This document shows, in pieces, positions 17,275-24,430 of a stretch of DNA of 64,000 nt. The notes beneath the pieces are model-generated. The model ran no database searches, was not told the origin of the DNA, and saw nothing but the letters and a program-made list of their open reading frames with translations. The position numbers were made by a program, and so were the translations under genes. This DNA comes from an uncultured Lactobacillus sp. (GTDB lineage Bacteria; Bacillota; Bacilli; Lactobacillales; Lactobacillaceae). The stretch covers positions 1 to 64,000 of the forward strand of contig NZ_CARBVX010000005.1 of assembly GCF_948948975.1 (NCBI RefSeq), written 5' to 3'. Position 1 is the first letter of the stretch. Every line of letters starts with the position of its first letter.

Positions 17275-18279
17275 CTATTCTCCTGTCTTTAAGGTTTCCG
17301 GCTTAAGCCCTAAGGCAGCACGTAACTTATTACTAATTCTTTGACATTCTGCTTGACTTACTGACTCATAGGCAACGCCATTCTCCCAATCGCCTTGCCC
17401 TTGAGCATGATCAGTTGTGACATTATCGGTTGCATGACGATAGTTTTGAGCTAACGCAACCATATTATCAAATGTCAAGTTGGTCATCGTTTGCTTAGAA
17501 ATTGAATTTAAGAATTCTTGGTTTACGACTGTCTTGTAAGAAATGGAACTCTTTAATAATGCCATAATTACAAGTCTTTGTCTCTCTTGACGCCCATAAT
17601 CTCCTTTAGGGTCATCATACCGCATTCTACTGAATGCCAAAGCCTTCTTCCCATTCATGTGATAAGTTACACCTTTAGTGAAATGATAGCCTTCATAATC
17701 AAATGTTAATGGCGACTTAACTGTCACTCCCCCAACTTGATCAATAGCCTTCTCTAATCCTCCCATGTTTACCATTACGTAAGCATCCGTTGGAACATTG
17801 AAATACTTCTTGATCGTTTTAACAGTTTCATCTACACCACCATAAGTATAGGCTGCGTTAATCTTAGCTGGTGAATAGTCTGGATAATCCGGTAAGTTAA
17901 CTTTCATATCTCGAGGCAAGCTGACAACTGTTGTCTTATTAGTCTTAGGATTAATAACCATCATCATGATGGTATCTGTTCTTCCCTTGTAAGAACGTCC
18001 AAATTCACCTGTATCTGTTCCCAATAAAAGCAGGCTTATTGGCTTCTTATCTTTTAATGTGTCGCTAACCTTCCGATCACTAATTTCATTACTCATCGGA
18101 TTATACATATTATTAGTGGCAACATGGATATTGTGCCAAGCGATAATAACCGCAATGATGTCTACTGCTAGGAAGACACCCAATACAATCCAAAAGATAC
18201 GCCAAAACTTTTTACGTCGATGATGACGGTGATGATGTGAGCGATGTCTTAATTCATTATCACTATTATTATGATCCAT
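17275..18279 (-). CDS. epsA: LytR-CpsA-Psr (LCP) family cell-wall polymer transferase/regulator
   Basis: This is a 334-residue type II membrane protein: a cytosolic tail very rich in His and Arg (residues about 12-24), one membrane segment (about 27-50), then the extracellular LCP domain. Recognisable LCP pieces are 'LLLLGTDTGEF', 'GRTDTIMMMVINPK', 'VVSLPRDMKV' and 'YDDPKGDYGRQERQ', containing the conserved Asp and Arg residues that bind the polyprenyl diphosphate. LCP proteins attach lipid-linked polymers to peptidoglycan; in eps loci the first gene is traditionally called a transcriptional regulator. It is the first gene of the operon, with a strong ribosome site (AGAGGA) and an upstream leader of about 150 bases. 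Confidence 0.94.
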   Translation of the reverse strand: MDHNNSDNELRHRSHHHRHHRRKKFWRIFWIVLGVFLAVDIIAVIIAWHNIHVATNNMYNPMSNEISDRKVSDTLKDKKPISLLLLGTDTGEFGRSYKGRTDTIMMMVINPKTNKTTVVSLPRDMKVNLPDYPDYSPAKINAAYTYGGVDETVKTIKKYFNVPTDAYVMVNMGGLEKAIDQVGGVTVKSPLTFDYEGYHFTKGVTYHMNGKKALAFSRMRYDDPKGDYGRQERQRLVIMALLKSSISYKTVVNQEFLNSISKQTMTNLTFDNMVALAQNYRHATDNVTTDHAQGQGDWENGVAYESVSQAECQRISNKLRAALGLKPETLKTGE

Positions 18280-18303
18280 TTTATTCCTCTTTTATTTTTT
18301 GAT

Positions 18304-18360
18304 TTTTAGTAACACTAAAAGTCATTATACAAAAAATATATGAAAATTCATAGAAAATTC
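18304..18360 (-). promoter_or_regulatory. Possible second eps promoter with repeats
   Basis: A perfect TATAAT (18324-18329) has a poor -35. On the minus strand GAATTTTC occurs twice, 11 bases apart, just upstream, and overlaps an inverted repeat TATGAA-TT-TTCATA. A 7-bp inverted repeat TTTTAGT-AAC-ACTAAAA (18304-18320) lies at the expected start site. These are candidate operator elements. Confidence 0.4.
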
Positions 18361-18436
18361 ACAGTTAGCATAAAAAAACACATTTATTGAATCAGAACAT
18401 GCTCTAAATAGCGGTCTAACCATCTTCACGTTGATA

Positions 18437-18466
18437 AGTATACTGGCACCCCCCCCATAAAATCAA
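18437..18466 (-). promoter_or_regulatory. eps operon promoter with a poly-G spacer (candidate phase-variable)
   Basis: Read on the minus strand: -35 TTGATT (18461-18466), an 18-base spacer, and -10 TATACT (18437-18442). The spacer is TTAT, then eight G, then TGCCAG; the G tract (C on the plus strand) is at 18449-18456. Loss of one G would give the optimal 17-base spacer. The promoter lies just downstream of the sigma-factor gene's terminator and about 150 bases before epsA. Confidence 0.65.
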
Positions 18467-18478
18467 CCTTATTTCGGC

Positions 18479-18516
18479 AAAAACACGGCTCTCGTTATTT
18501 AATTTGCTGCGTTTTT
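18479..18516 (-). terminator. Terminator of the sigma-factor gene
   Basis: On the minus strand AAAAACGCAGC pairs with GCCGTGTTTTT (one mismatch, one G-U pair) around a 16-base loop and ends in five T. It separates the sigma gene from the eps promoter. Confidence 0.5.
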
Positions 18517-18519
18517 TAT

Positions 18520-18999
18520 TTAATTTTTCAAAGCGTTTTTCAATTTAAGGAGTAAATTCTTCTTCACTCTCTGCAGAGTTCGCCTTGAACATCCCGCCAC
18601 TTCAACCAAATTTGTAATTTCTTTTTGTGCGAGTAAGTGTTCAAAAAACACTAGTTTTTCAATTTCATTTAATTCCTGAACTTTATCTTTCAAAATTATT
18701 AAGTTATCCCATTCGATTTTTTTCTTTAATTCGAGCTCGTTATTTATCTCTTCGCTTCTTTCTTCGCGGCGTTGAACCTTTCTTAACTCATCTAAGGTAT
18801 GCCAAAGAATCTTCTTAAAGGCAAGCCGATCAATATCGTAGTCCTGACTCTTCTCAAGCATCCCCGCATAAATCAAAACTCCATCCTGGACCAAATCTGC
18901 ATACTCTTGATAATCTTTCCTCACGCCAGCAGCCTTAATTGCCCCGCAAACTAACCGGCGATTTTCCCATGCTTTAATAAAACTCTCTTCTTTAATCAT
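18520..18999 (-). CDS. Competence-type alternative sigma factor (ComX/SigH-like)
   Basis: This is a 159-residue protein with the layout of a small sigma-70-family factor. Residues about 28-78 resemble region 2: 'YADLVQDGVLIYAGMLEKS' then 'FKKILWHTLDELRKVQRREE', the amphipathic -10-binding helix. Residues about 105-155 resemble region 4, with the helix-turn-helix 'VAGCSRRTLQRVKKNLLLKL'. Region 3 is absent, as in ECF and ComX/SigH factors. The gene sits just downstream of comK and upstream of the eps promoter, and a comEA-comEC operon lies 15 kb away, so control of DNA-uptake genes is the best guess. The start region is heavily structured (see the element at 18999-19036), suggesting tight control. 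Alternative: a divergent ECF-like factor with another regulon. Confidence 0.75.
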   Translation of the reverse strand: MIKEESFIKAWENRRLVCGAIKAAGVRKDYQEYADLVQDGVLIYAGMLEKSQDYDIDRLAFKKILWHTLDELRKVQRREERSEEINNELELKKKIEWDNLIILKDKVQELNEIEKLVFFEHLLAQKEITNLVEVAGCSRRTLQRVKKNLLLKLKNALKN

Positions 19000-19036
19000 G
19001 TGACCATTCCTTTAAGTAATGTCACAAGCGCTTGTG
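18999..19036 (-). promoter_or_regulatory. Palindrome and RNA hairpin at the sigma-factor start
   Basis: CACAAGCGCTTGTG (19023-19036) is a perfect 14-bp palindrome with a central CG, like operators of LacI/GalR-type repressors. Partly overlapping it, TGTGAC at 18999-19004 pairs with GTCACA at 19021-19026, extended by ATT/AAT. In the transcript this hairpin holds the AAAGG ribosome site in its loop and the first base of the start codon in its arm. Confidence 0.55.
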
Positions 19037-19182
19037 CAGGTATTAGATTATCAAGAACAGAATTTTTCTAAAATCCAAGACCTACCTACTACAAAACTGT
19101 GCTGCTAAGCGATTTTTATTTTTATCTATGCTTTCTTTTTCCTTTTTCTCTCTTTATTCCTTTACTGCATTTCTTGTAAAAG

Positions 19183-19208
19183 AAAAACACGCCTTCTTCA
19201 GACGTGTT
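19183..19208 (-). terminator. Terminator of comK
   Basis: AACACG pairs with CGTGTT around TCTGAAGAAGG, followed on the minus strand by five T. The stem begins at the comK stop codon, so comK is transcriptionally insulated from the sigma gene. Confidence 0.75.
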
Positions 19209-20061
19209 ATAAAAGTGATTTAATTCTTCTCGATAAACGATAAAACAGGTTGTGGTCGTTAATTTGCCAATCTTTAATATCAAAAAAGTCAGCGCAGTGC
19301 CGACCATAATTTTGATGGAATTCTTCAATTGCAGCTTCAGCAAGATCTTTCAAATTTAAAACATTATGAATTTTAGTTAAGTAAAGATATTCTTGATCTG
19401 CTACTAAGCTCTTTTTTCTACATTTACATAACTTTAGATGAAAGCCATGTGAATTAGCATAATTGACCAACATTTGACCAAAAACATGATTATGCGTAAT
19501 TGCTTCTGCCAAACGTTTATGTAAATTCGGCGCATAATCATCAAATTCAAAATTATAAACGCGATTATTTCCTTTACAAGAAAATATTACTTTCTTTTTA
19601 CATTGCTGCATTGTCTGCATATGGTGTAAGCCAATCCAGCAGGTATGTCTTTCTGAATGAGCCCTTAATGAAAAATAGGCAATTTCACCCAAAGAAATTG
19701 TATGTCGATAGTAAAATCCTAACTCTTTCTGCAATCTCTTTTGCAAAACTGCTCCTAGAATTAAACGATGTTTCAAAAAATGGTTAACCAATTGTCGACT
19801 GTTTTTTCGGCATAAAATAATACCATCTTTTTTATCTAAAATTACTGATTCATATTTTCCTGAAATAGGATTCTCATGGAAGTCATATAACACTAGCATA
19901 TTTTCATTTAATTGATATAAATTATTTTCTTGAATAAATGGTATAAGGCCTTCAATAGTTACTGTACTAGTCAATCGTGCTTTAACCAGTTCGTTGGACC
20001 AAGTATTAAAGTTTTCATTACTTGGTAATTTAACGCTAATTTCAGTGTATTCTTTTCGCAT
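19207..20061 (-). CDS. comK: ComK-like competence transcription factor
   Basis: The central part aligns with the Bacillus competence master regulator ComK: 'MLVLYDFHENPISGKYESVI' matches its 'PVYDEDGKLYSRVLE' region. 'HTISLGEIAYFSLRAHSERH' followed by 'TCWIGLHHM' matches the 'KAPIAIDPSNSLYFFPT' and 'PECAWLSHHYI' blocks. At 284 residues it is longer than Bacillus ComK (about 190), with a C-terminal extension that includes CKCRKK near 215 and a leucine-rich stretch. I chose ATG 20061, six bases after GGAG; the ATG 15 bases upstream would place that ribosome site inside the gene. By family knowledge ComK activates late competence genes by binding paired AT-boxes. The adjacent sigma factor makes a joint regulatory role plausible. 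Confidence 0.75.
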   Translation of the reverse strand: MRKEYTEISVKLPSNENFNTWSNELVKARLTSTVTIEGLIPFIQENNLYQLNENMLVLYDFHENPISGKYESVILDKKDGIILCRKNSRQLVNHFLKHRLILGAVLQKRLQKELGFYYRHTISLGEIAYFSLRAHSERHTCWIGLHHMQTMQQCKKKVIFSCKGNNRVYNFEFDDYAPNLHKRLAEAITHNHVFGQMLVNYANSHGFHLKLCKCRKKSLVADQEYLYLTKIHNVLNLKDLAEAAIEEFHQNYGRHCADFFDIKDWQINDHNLFYRLSRRIKSLL

Positions 20062-20131
20062 CTTCAACTCCTTCATCTATAAAATAACATTTTTTATCAT
20101 GGAAAATAATAATACCAAAAAATCAATATAT

Positions 20132-20167
20132 AAAAAAGGTCCCACACCTCTAAACGGTGTAGGACCT
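20132..20167 (-). terminator. Terminator of the first FrnE-like gene
   Basis: AGGTCC-(C)-ACACC pairs with GGTGT-(A)-GGACCT around TCTAAAC, followed on the minus strand by a T run. It lies 13 bases after the stop at 20180. Confidence 0.85.
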
Positions 20168-20179
20168 CATTAAATAACT

Positions 20180-20845
20180 TTAAAAGTTCAAAAATTCATC
20201 TGGTTTCATCCCTAAAGCTGCTCCAATGACAGTTTTGAAGGTTGAAACATCTTGAACCCCATCAAATTGCTGACCATTAATTAAAAAGTATGGCACAGAT
20301 TGAACTCCGCGACTTTCTAAGTCAGCTTCTTCTTGCATAACTACATCTTGATATGCATTTGAATCTAAAATCTTTTTAACTTCCGTGGTGTCTAGCTTAT
20401 TCTTCTTTGCCACATCTAATAATACTTTATGATCTGCTAATTCCTTATTCTCGGTAAAGTAAGCATAGAATAAATCATCGGCTAGATTTTCAATTAGCTT
20501 AGAATCGTGATAAGTTGCCTTAGCCCATTGAACCATCCGGTGAGCATCCATGGTATTCGTATTATAAGCCGTTGCTTCATTAATTGTTAAACCAACTGCC
20601 TTACCCATTGCCTTAGCATGATCATAGGCTGCGTTTGCTTTAGCTAAAGGAATTGCCTTCTCATAGGCTAAGAGAACTGCATTAGTTTGCTTAGTTGACT
20701 TAGGTGCATCTAAATCAATTTGAAAAGCATTCAAGTCATATTCAATCTTATCTTGAACTCCTAACTCTTCAATTGCCTTTTGTAAGTTAGTTTCACCGAT
20801 GTAGCAGTAAGGACATGCATAATCGCCCCAAATTGAAATTTTCAT
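20180..20845 (-). CDS. DsbA/FrnE-family thioredoxin-fold oxidoreductase
   Basis: This is a 221-residue cytosolic protein (no signal peptide) of the DsbA-like FrnE group. The active site is CPYC at residues 11-14 ('WGDYACPYCYIG'), followed by an alpha-helical insertion and, near 185, the cis-proline motif 'SVPYFLINGQ'. FrnE proteins are linked to polyketide synthesis in Streptomyces and to oxidative stress elsewhere; in lactobacilli a thiol-disulfide or glutathione-transferase-like role is usual but unproven. A paralogue lies at 22951-23601 and lacks the first cysteine. It has its own terminator. Physiological substrate unknown. Confidence 0.9.
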   Translation of the reverse strand: MKISIWGDYACPYCYIGETNLQKAIEELGVQDKIEYDLNAFQIDLDAPKSTKQTNAVLLAYEKAIPLAKANAAYDHAKAMGKAVGLTINEATAYNTNTMDAHRMVQWAKATYHDSKLIENLADDLFYAYFTENKELADHKVLLDVAKKNKLDTTEVKKILDSNAYQDVVMQEEADLESRGVQSVPYFLINGQQFDGVQDVSTFKTVIGAALGMKPDEFLNF

Positions 20846-20912
20846 TTTTCAACTCTTCTTTCTCTTATTACACTCTCACCTCTACAATAGAAACTTTCTT
20901 CATATAAAGCAA

Positions 20913-22181
20913 CTATTTTCGCTTACGTTTTAGTTCTTCTTTAGTTGTAACTAAGTCAATAATCTTCTTTGGTGCTAGATTTGGATACATATGAGTTAGA
21001 TAAGCTAATAATTCGACAAAATTTAATAAGTAACTCGTTAAATTATTGTCTTTCATCATCCCACCAGTGAAATTATTATCTTTAATATTTGCAAACATGT
21101 AAAAGTCTCGAACTGTATCCATATTTTGGTAAGTTACCAGTTCACTAAAAATATCCTTAATTTCTTTTCGAATTTCTTGCCCATCAGTCACTTCTCGTTT
21201 AACCGGTAAGTCAATTGCATATGCTGAATCTTTTCCATGCGCTAAGTCAAGGTAAGACTTGCTCTCAAGCATCATGTCGCTAATCTCTTTAAACTTTTCA
21301 TCGGTAAAGTCCATGTTTACTTCTAGACTGGTTAAATATCCAGCTAAAGCTTCTACTAAATCGTCTTCTGTCTTAAACGATGGCGTTAGCACATAAACAT
21401 AGCGGTCTGTTCGCACAAATAGAAGAAAATATGTTAAATCTAAATGTTGCAAGTTTCTACTATATTTAATTAGTTCCTTTTCAAAGCGATAACCTTCAGG
21501 ATTTTCTAAATCAAATTGACCTCCCTGATAAGGCGCCCGATATATTTGCCAAAAGTTTTCTACATTGAAACCATCGATATTTCGATCTTCAAAAGCAGCC
21601 TTATTAAGCAATTTAGCTTCACTAGGGCGCTTTTTTTCTAAATCTTTTATTACAGCTAGCGGATTAAGAATATTACGGTTCGCATACTCCATTAACATCA
21701 CTTGAATGTCATGATAAGTCGACATATTTTGATCGCTAGTATCGTGGAAGAAAACATCCCCTAACTGGGCAGTATAATTAACAACTATGACATAGTCCCC
21801 AATCTCTTTTTCACTAGCCAGTTCTTCAGCTAAGTCAACGATGTCTTCTACTCGTGTTTCTAGTTGTCTAAGTTTATTATCAGAAATCTCTTGATTAGGG
21901 CGCTTGAGCTTTCTCATAGCGTGTACTTTAAATAGGTCACTTTCTAAATCGCCCTTTAATACATCAATAAATTCATAATAATCTAGATCAAGTCTTTGAA
22001 CGAAAGTCTCAATTAACCTAAAAACAAGACCTTCAGCTCGCGCCGGTTGATAAGAGCGGCGTAAATTATCACTAATAAAAGTTTCTTCAAAATCCGGTGT
22101 CTGTACTACGACTGCCAGATCCATTGTATTTGGTGTTTCATACACCTTGTCAAGCAGTTCTTTCATTTTATTACTTAACAT
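20913..22181 (-). CDS. Unrecognised cytosolic protein (422 aa)
   Basis: I do not recognise this protein. It is soluble, acidic, with a short basic tail (ELKRKRK), and has no signal peptide, membrane segment or known catalytic motif. The N-terminal 100 residues are rich in Leu and Asp/Glu and look helical. A middle part (about 135-175) has beta-like segments around 'YVIVVNYTAQLGDVFFHD', and a second such segment, 'LTYFLLFVRTDRYVYVLTP', lies near 255. It is transcribed with the same polarity as the flanking FrnE-like genes but is separated from the upstream lipoprotein by a terminator. Composition is ordinary for the genome, so it may be a lineage-specific core protein. Confidence 0.75.
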   Translation of the reverse strand: MLSNKMKELLDKVYETPNTMDLAVVVQTPDFEETFISDNLRRSYQPARAEGLVFRLIETFVQRLDLDYYEFIDVLKGDLESDLFKVHAMRKLKRPNQEISDNKLRQLETRVEDIVDLAEELASEKEIGDYVIVVNYTAQLGDVFFHDTSDQNMSTYHDIQVMLMEYANRNILNPLAVIKDLEKKRPSEAKLLNKAAFEDRNIDGFNVENFWQIYRAPYQGGQFDLENPEGYRFEKELIKYSRNLQHLDLTYFLLFVRTDRYVYVLTPSFKTEDDLVEALAGYLTSLEVNMDFTDEKFKEISDMMLESKSYLDLAHGKDSAYAIDLPVKREVTDGQEIRKEIKDIFSELVTYQNMDTVRDFYMFANIKDNNFTGGMMKDNNLTSYLLNFVELLAYLTHMYPNLAPKKIIDLVTTKEELKRKRK

Positions 22182-22246
22182 TTTTATACCCTACCTATTC
22201 CAATCATCTCACTTTTTATCTATTATACGGATATTTATTTTTAGAG

Positions 22247-22272
22247 ACAAAAAGTCTGCAAATAAGCAGACC
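22247..22272 (-). terminator. Terminator of the DUF4767 lipoprotein gene
   Basis: GGTCTGC-TTATTT-GCAGAC followed by five T on the minus strand, six bases after the stop at 22278. Confidence 0.8.
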
Positions 22273-22277
22273 TTAAG

Positions 22278-22811
22278 TTAGATATTTTCACCATACATAA
22301 TATTTGAAAAGCTACCATTTAATGACTTGTCTTGACTGACATGTAAGTTAACAACGTTTCCCTTTCCCGATTCATCTACCAAAACAATTGGTTTTTGATC
22401 GTGCCAGCAAAAGAGAAAAGTCTTATGTTGTCCATCTTTAGTTAAATCATGATTATAGATAGCCAAGACGTCATAATCATAATGGTGTTCGCCTTGAGGA
22501 CTCCAGCCAATGCTTATCTTTTTACCATTTAGCTTAAAAGTATCTTTCTTAAAGGCATCTGGATAAACACGATTTGCTGAAGTAGAAAGCTTATTTTTAC
22601 CATCATACTTGGTATAGGTTTGGTTCTTCTTTTTGCTATACTTATCCATTTCCTTAGCAAGTTTTTGGTCTTTTTTCTTATCCCAGTGCTTCTTTTGAAC
22701 TGTCTTTGAACTCTTAACACTACTATTATTAGTTGAATTAGAGTTATTTGAACAGCCACTTGCACCTACCAAGCTGAGAGCAACCACACTCATTAATAAT
22801 ATTTTCTTCAT
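22278..22811 (-). CDS. DUF4767-type surface lipoprotein
   Basis: This is a 177-residue secreted lipoprotein. The signal peptide (residues 1-19) ends in a lipobox-like GASGC with the lipidated Cys at 20, followed by a Ser/Asn-rich linker. The mature domain starts with 'HWDKKKDQKLAKEMDKYSKK' and 'TYTKYDGKN', the pattern of DUF4767, a domain of unknown function common in lactobacillary lipoproteins. Position -3 of the lipobox is Ala rather than Leu, a mild deviation. It is bounded by terminators on both sides, so it is probably a single-gene unit. Confidence 0.8.
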   Translation of the reverse strand: MKKILLMSVVALSLVGASGCSNNSNSTNNSSVKSSKTVQKKHWDKKKDQKLAKEMDKYSKKKNQTYTKYDGKNKLSTSANRVYPDAFKKDTFKLNGKKISIGWSPQGEHHYDYDVLAIYNHDLTKDGQHKTFLFCWHDQKPIVLVDESGKGNVVNLHVSQDKSLNGSFSNIMYGENI

Positions 22812-22883
22812 AAATCTGTCTCCTTTTCTTCCATTCTTATCCTACCATTAAATTTCAACTTTCGAACCTATTTAATCTTGAAT

Positions 22884-22924
22884 AAAAAAGGTGTAATTTC
22901 ACTTTTTATGCGAAATTACACTTT
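22884..22924 (-). terminator. Terminator of the second FrnE-like gene
   Basis: GTGTAATTTC pairs with GAAATTACAC around a 12-base loop. The minus-strand copy is followed by six T. It lies 27 bases after the stop at 22951. Confidence 0.85.
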
Positions 22925-22950
22925 GAATAGAAGAAATTTAGTAATAGAGC

Positions 22951-23601
22951 TTATTTTACCTTCTGATATATTAAATTGTTAATTGCTTCAATTAAAGCTT
23001 CTTTAGTAGGCACACCTTCATCATGATAATGGCCAATTTCAAAGTATGGCACTGCATCCGCATTTCGATTGGCTAAGTCATTTTCATCTTCGATAACTAC
23101 GTCCTTATATTCTTCACTAGTAAGAATTTTCTTTGCAGATGAGTCATCCAACCCAGCGTCTTTTGCCAATTTTACTAAGACGTCGTTATCAGCAATATTT
23201 TGATTTTCAACAAAATAAGCTTTAAAGATTGCGTTAATTAACTGAGCTGTCTTTTTATTACTCTGTGTATCATTAGCCCATTTAGTTAAACGCAATGCCT
23301 TCATGGTATTGACTGGAAGTGTATTTGCATAATTAATTGTTAAGCCAGCATCTCTAGCTTGTTCAGTAATATTTTGAAATCTTTCATGAAGTTGCTTTTG
23401 GGTTAAACCATCTTTCTGCATCAACTTCTCTCCTCGCGTTTGAGTTGGATTTTCCGCAGCAGTTGGATCAATTTGAAAAGCGCGAAAGTTATAATCTAAC
23501 TTATTTTGATCAATTCCTACTGCTTTAACTGCTTCAGTTAGTTTATGAAAAGCAATATAACAAAATGGAGATGCATAATCCATCCAAAAACTCATTCTCA
23601 T
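22951..23601 (-). CDS. DsbA/FrnE-family protein with a degenerate active site
   Basis: This is a 216-residue paralogue of the protein at 20180-20845 with the same thioredoxin-like plan: 'FWMDYASPFCYIAFHKL' at the start, the 'NTLPVNTMKALRLTKWAND' helix and the cis-proline 'AVPYFEIGHY' near 188. The active-site pair is SPFC (residues 11-14) instead of CPYC, so the nucleophilic first cysteine is replaced by Ser while the second remains. Family members with this change often act as glutathione-transferase-like, isomerase-like or purely binding proteins rather than disulfide oxidases. A 56-aa gene lies upstream in the same orientation. Function is otherwise unknown. Confidence 0.88.
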   Translation of the reverse strand: MRMSFWMDYASPFCYIAFHKLTEAVKAVGIDQNKLDYNFRAFQIDPTAAENPTQTRGEKLMQKDGLTQKQLHERFQNITEQARDAGLTINYANTLPVNTMKALRLTKWANDTQSNKKTAQLINAIFKAYFVENQNIADNDVLVKLAKDAGLDDSSAKKILTSEEYKDVVIEDENDLANRNADAVPYFEIGHYHDEGVPTKEALIEAINNLIYQKVK

Positions 23602-23621
23602 ATAGTATGCCTACTTTCCGG

Positions 23622-23792
23622 TTAATTAGCAGCTTTTTTAATTAAAGCTTTTAAATCATCATCAGAAAAATCTTTACCATATTTATTTTGTAATTCTTCT
23701 AGAATGAATCCATTATCACGATTACGGTGAATCATTTCACGAACGTCTTTAATAATAGCTTCTTTTTCACGATCAAATGTTGGAACTGTCAT
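23622..23792 (-). CDS. Small conserved-looking protein (56 aa)
   Basis: The sequence reads MTVPTFDREKEAIIKDVREM and continues to a C-terminal LKALIKKAAN. It is charged, without hydrophobic segment, and predicted helical, with a possible helix-turn-helix-like pattern ('GFILEELQNKYGKDF'). A ribosome site (AGAAGG, eight bases before ATG) supports translation. It precedes the second FrnE-like gene by 20 bases and is probably cotranscribed with it. Function unknown. Confidence 0.65.
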   Translation of the reverse strand: MTVPTFDREKEAIIKDVREMIHRNRDNGFILEELQNKYGKDFSDDDLKALIKKAAN

Positions 23793-23883
23793 AATTACAG
23801 CCTTCTTTCATATATTAATCCGCTTCCACCTTTTATTGTATGATCTTTAGGATCTAATGACAAAAATTTGGGCTCAGCATAAT

Positions 23884-23917
23884 AAAAAGATAGCCTTATC
23901 ATAAGACTATCTTTTTA
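23884..23917. terminator. Terminator after the phosphatase/membrane-protein pair
   Basis: AAAAAGATAG-(C)-CTTAT with a complementary ATAAG-(A)-CTATCTTTTT arm. It has T runs on both strands, so it can act bidirectionally. It overlaps the stop codon at 23915. Confidence 0.8.
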
Positions 23918-24430
23918 TAAATCATGTTGATATTTTTTCAGTAAAACAACTGCAATCCAAATTGAAATAAATGATGGCAAAATAATTACTACTAAAAGAT
24001 CGGGATTCAAAATTCGAACCGTTTTGATCATTTTAGTAATTGTATTAATTTTGCCAATATTATTGAATATTGATTGATAGACCGTAACATAAATTAATGA
24101 CCATTGAATACAGTATTCAATCAGCGTTAACGTTATTTCGGAAATATGATAATGTTTATTGAATCTCTTTAATCCCTCATATAATAGTAAGCCTGATAGA
24201 ATTACTAACGCTGCTAAAAGCAAGAAGAGATTTCCTAATTTCATATCATGAACCCGATCAATAAATAGTGCCGCAATTCCAAAGAAAATTGAGAAGTTAA
24301 CTGTACTAAACAGTAGTAATACTAAAAATAAAATAATCGCTCTTAAAAAATAAAACCGATGTTTAGAAGTAAAAATATATCCTGATACTACTATTGCTAA
24401 AATAACCAGGAAAATTGGTAAAACTTGCAT
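23915..24430 (-). CDS. Unrecognised membrane protein (171 aa) coupled to the phosphatase gene
   Basis: This is a hydrophobic protein with about five membrane segments (near residues 3-20, 28-53, 65-82, 95-115 and 142-165) and no known motif. Its ATG overlaps the stop of the upstream phosphatase gene (TAATG), so the two proteins are probably made together. I do not recognise a family. A partnership with the phosphatase, for example as a membrane anchor or transporter under its control, is inference from gene coupling only. Confidence 0.7.
   Translation of the reverse strand: MQVLPIFLVILAIVVSGYIFTSKHRFYFLRAIILFLVLLLFSTVNFSIFFGIAALFIDRVHDMKLGNLFLLLAALVILSGLLLYEGLKRFNKHYHISEITLTLIEYCIQWSLIYVTVYQSIFNNIGKINTITKMIKTVRILNPDLLVVIILPSFISIWIAVVLLKKYQHDL

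Noticed and set aside
19023..19036. CcpA cre site
   Set aside because: The AAGCGCTT core fits, but the outer bases are CA...TG where cre has TG...CA, so a different LacI-type regulator is more likely.
19122..19343. 73-aa open frame on the minus strand
   Set aside because: It overlaps the comK end in another frame and crosses the comK terminator; no ribosome site.
20077..20131. TGGTATTAT as a comK promoter
   Set aside because: An extended -10-like sequence without a matching -35 in very AT-rich DNA; too weak to call.
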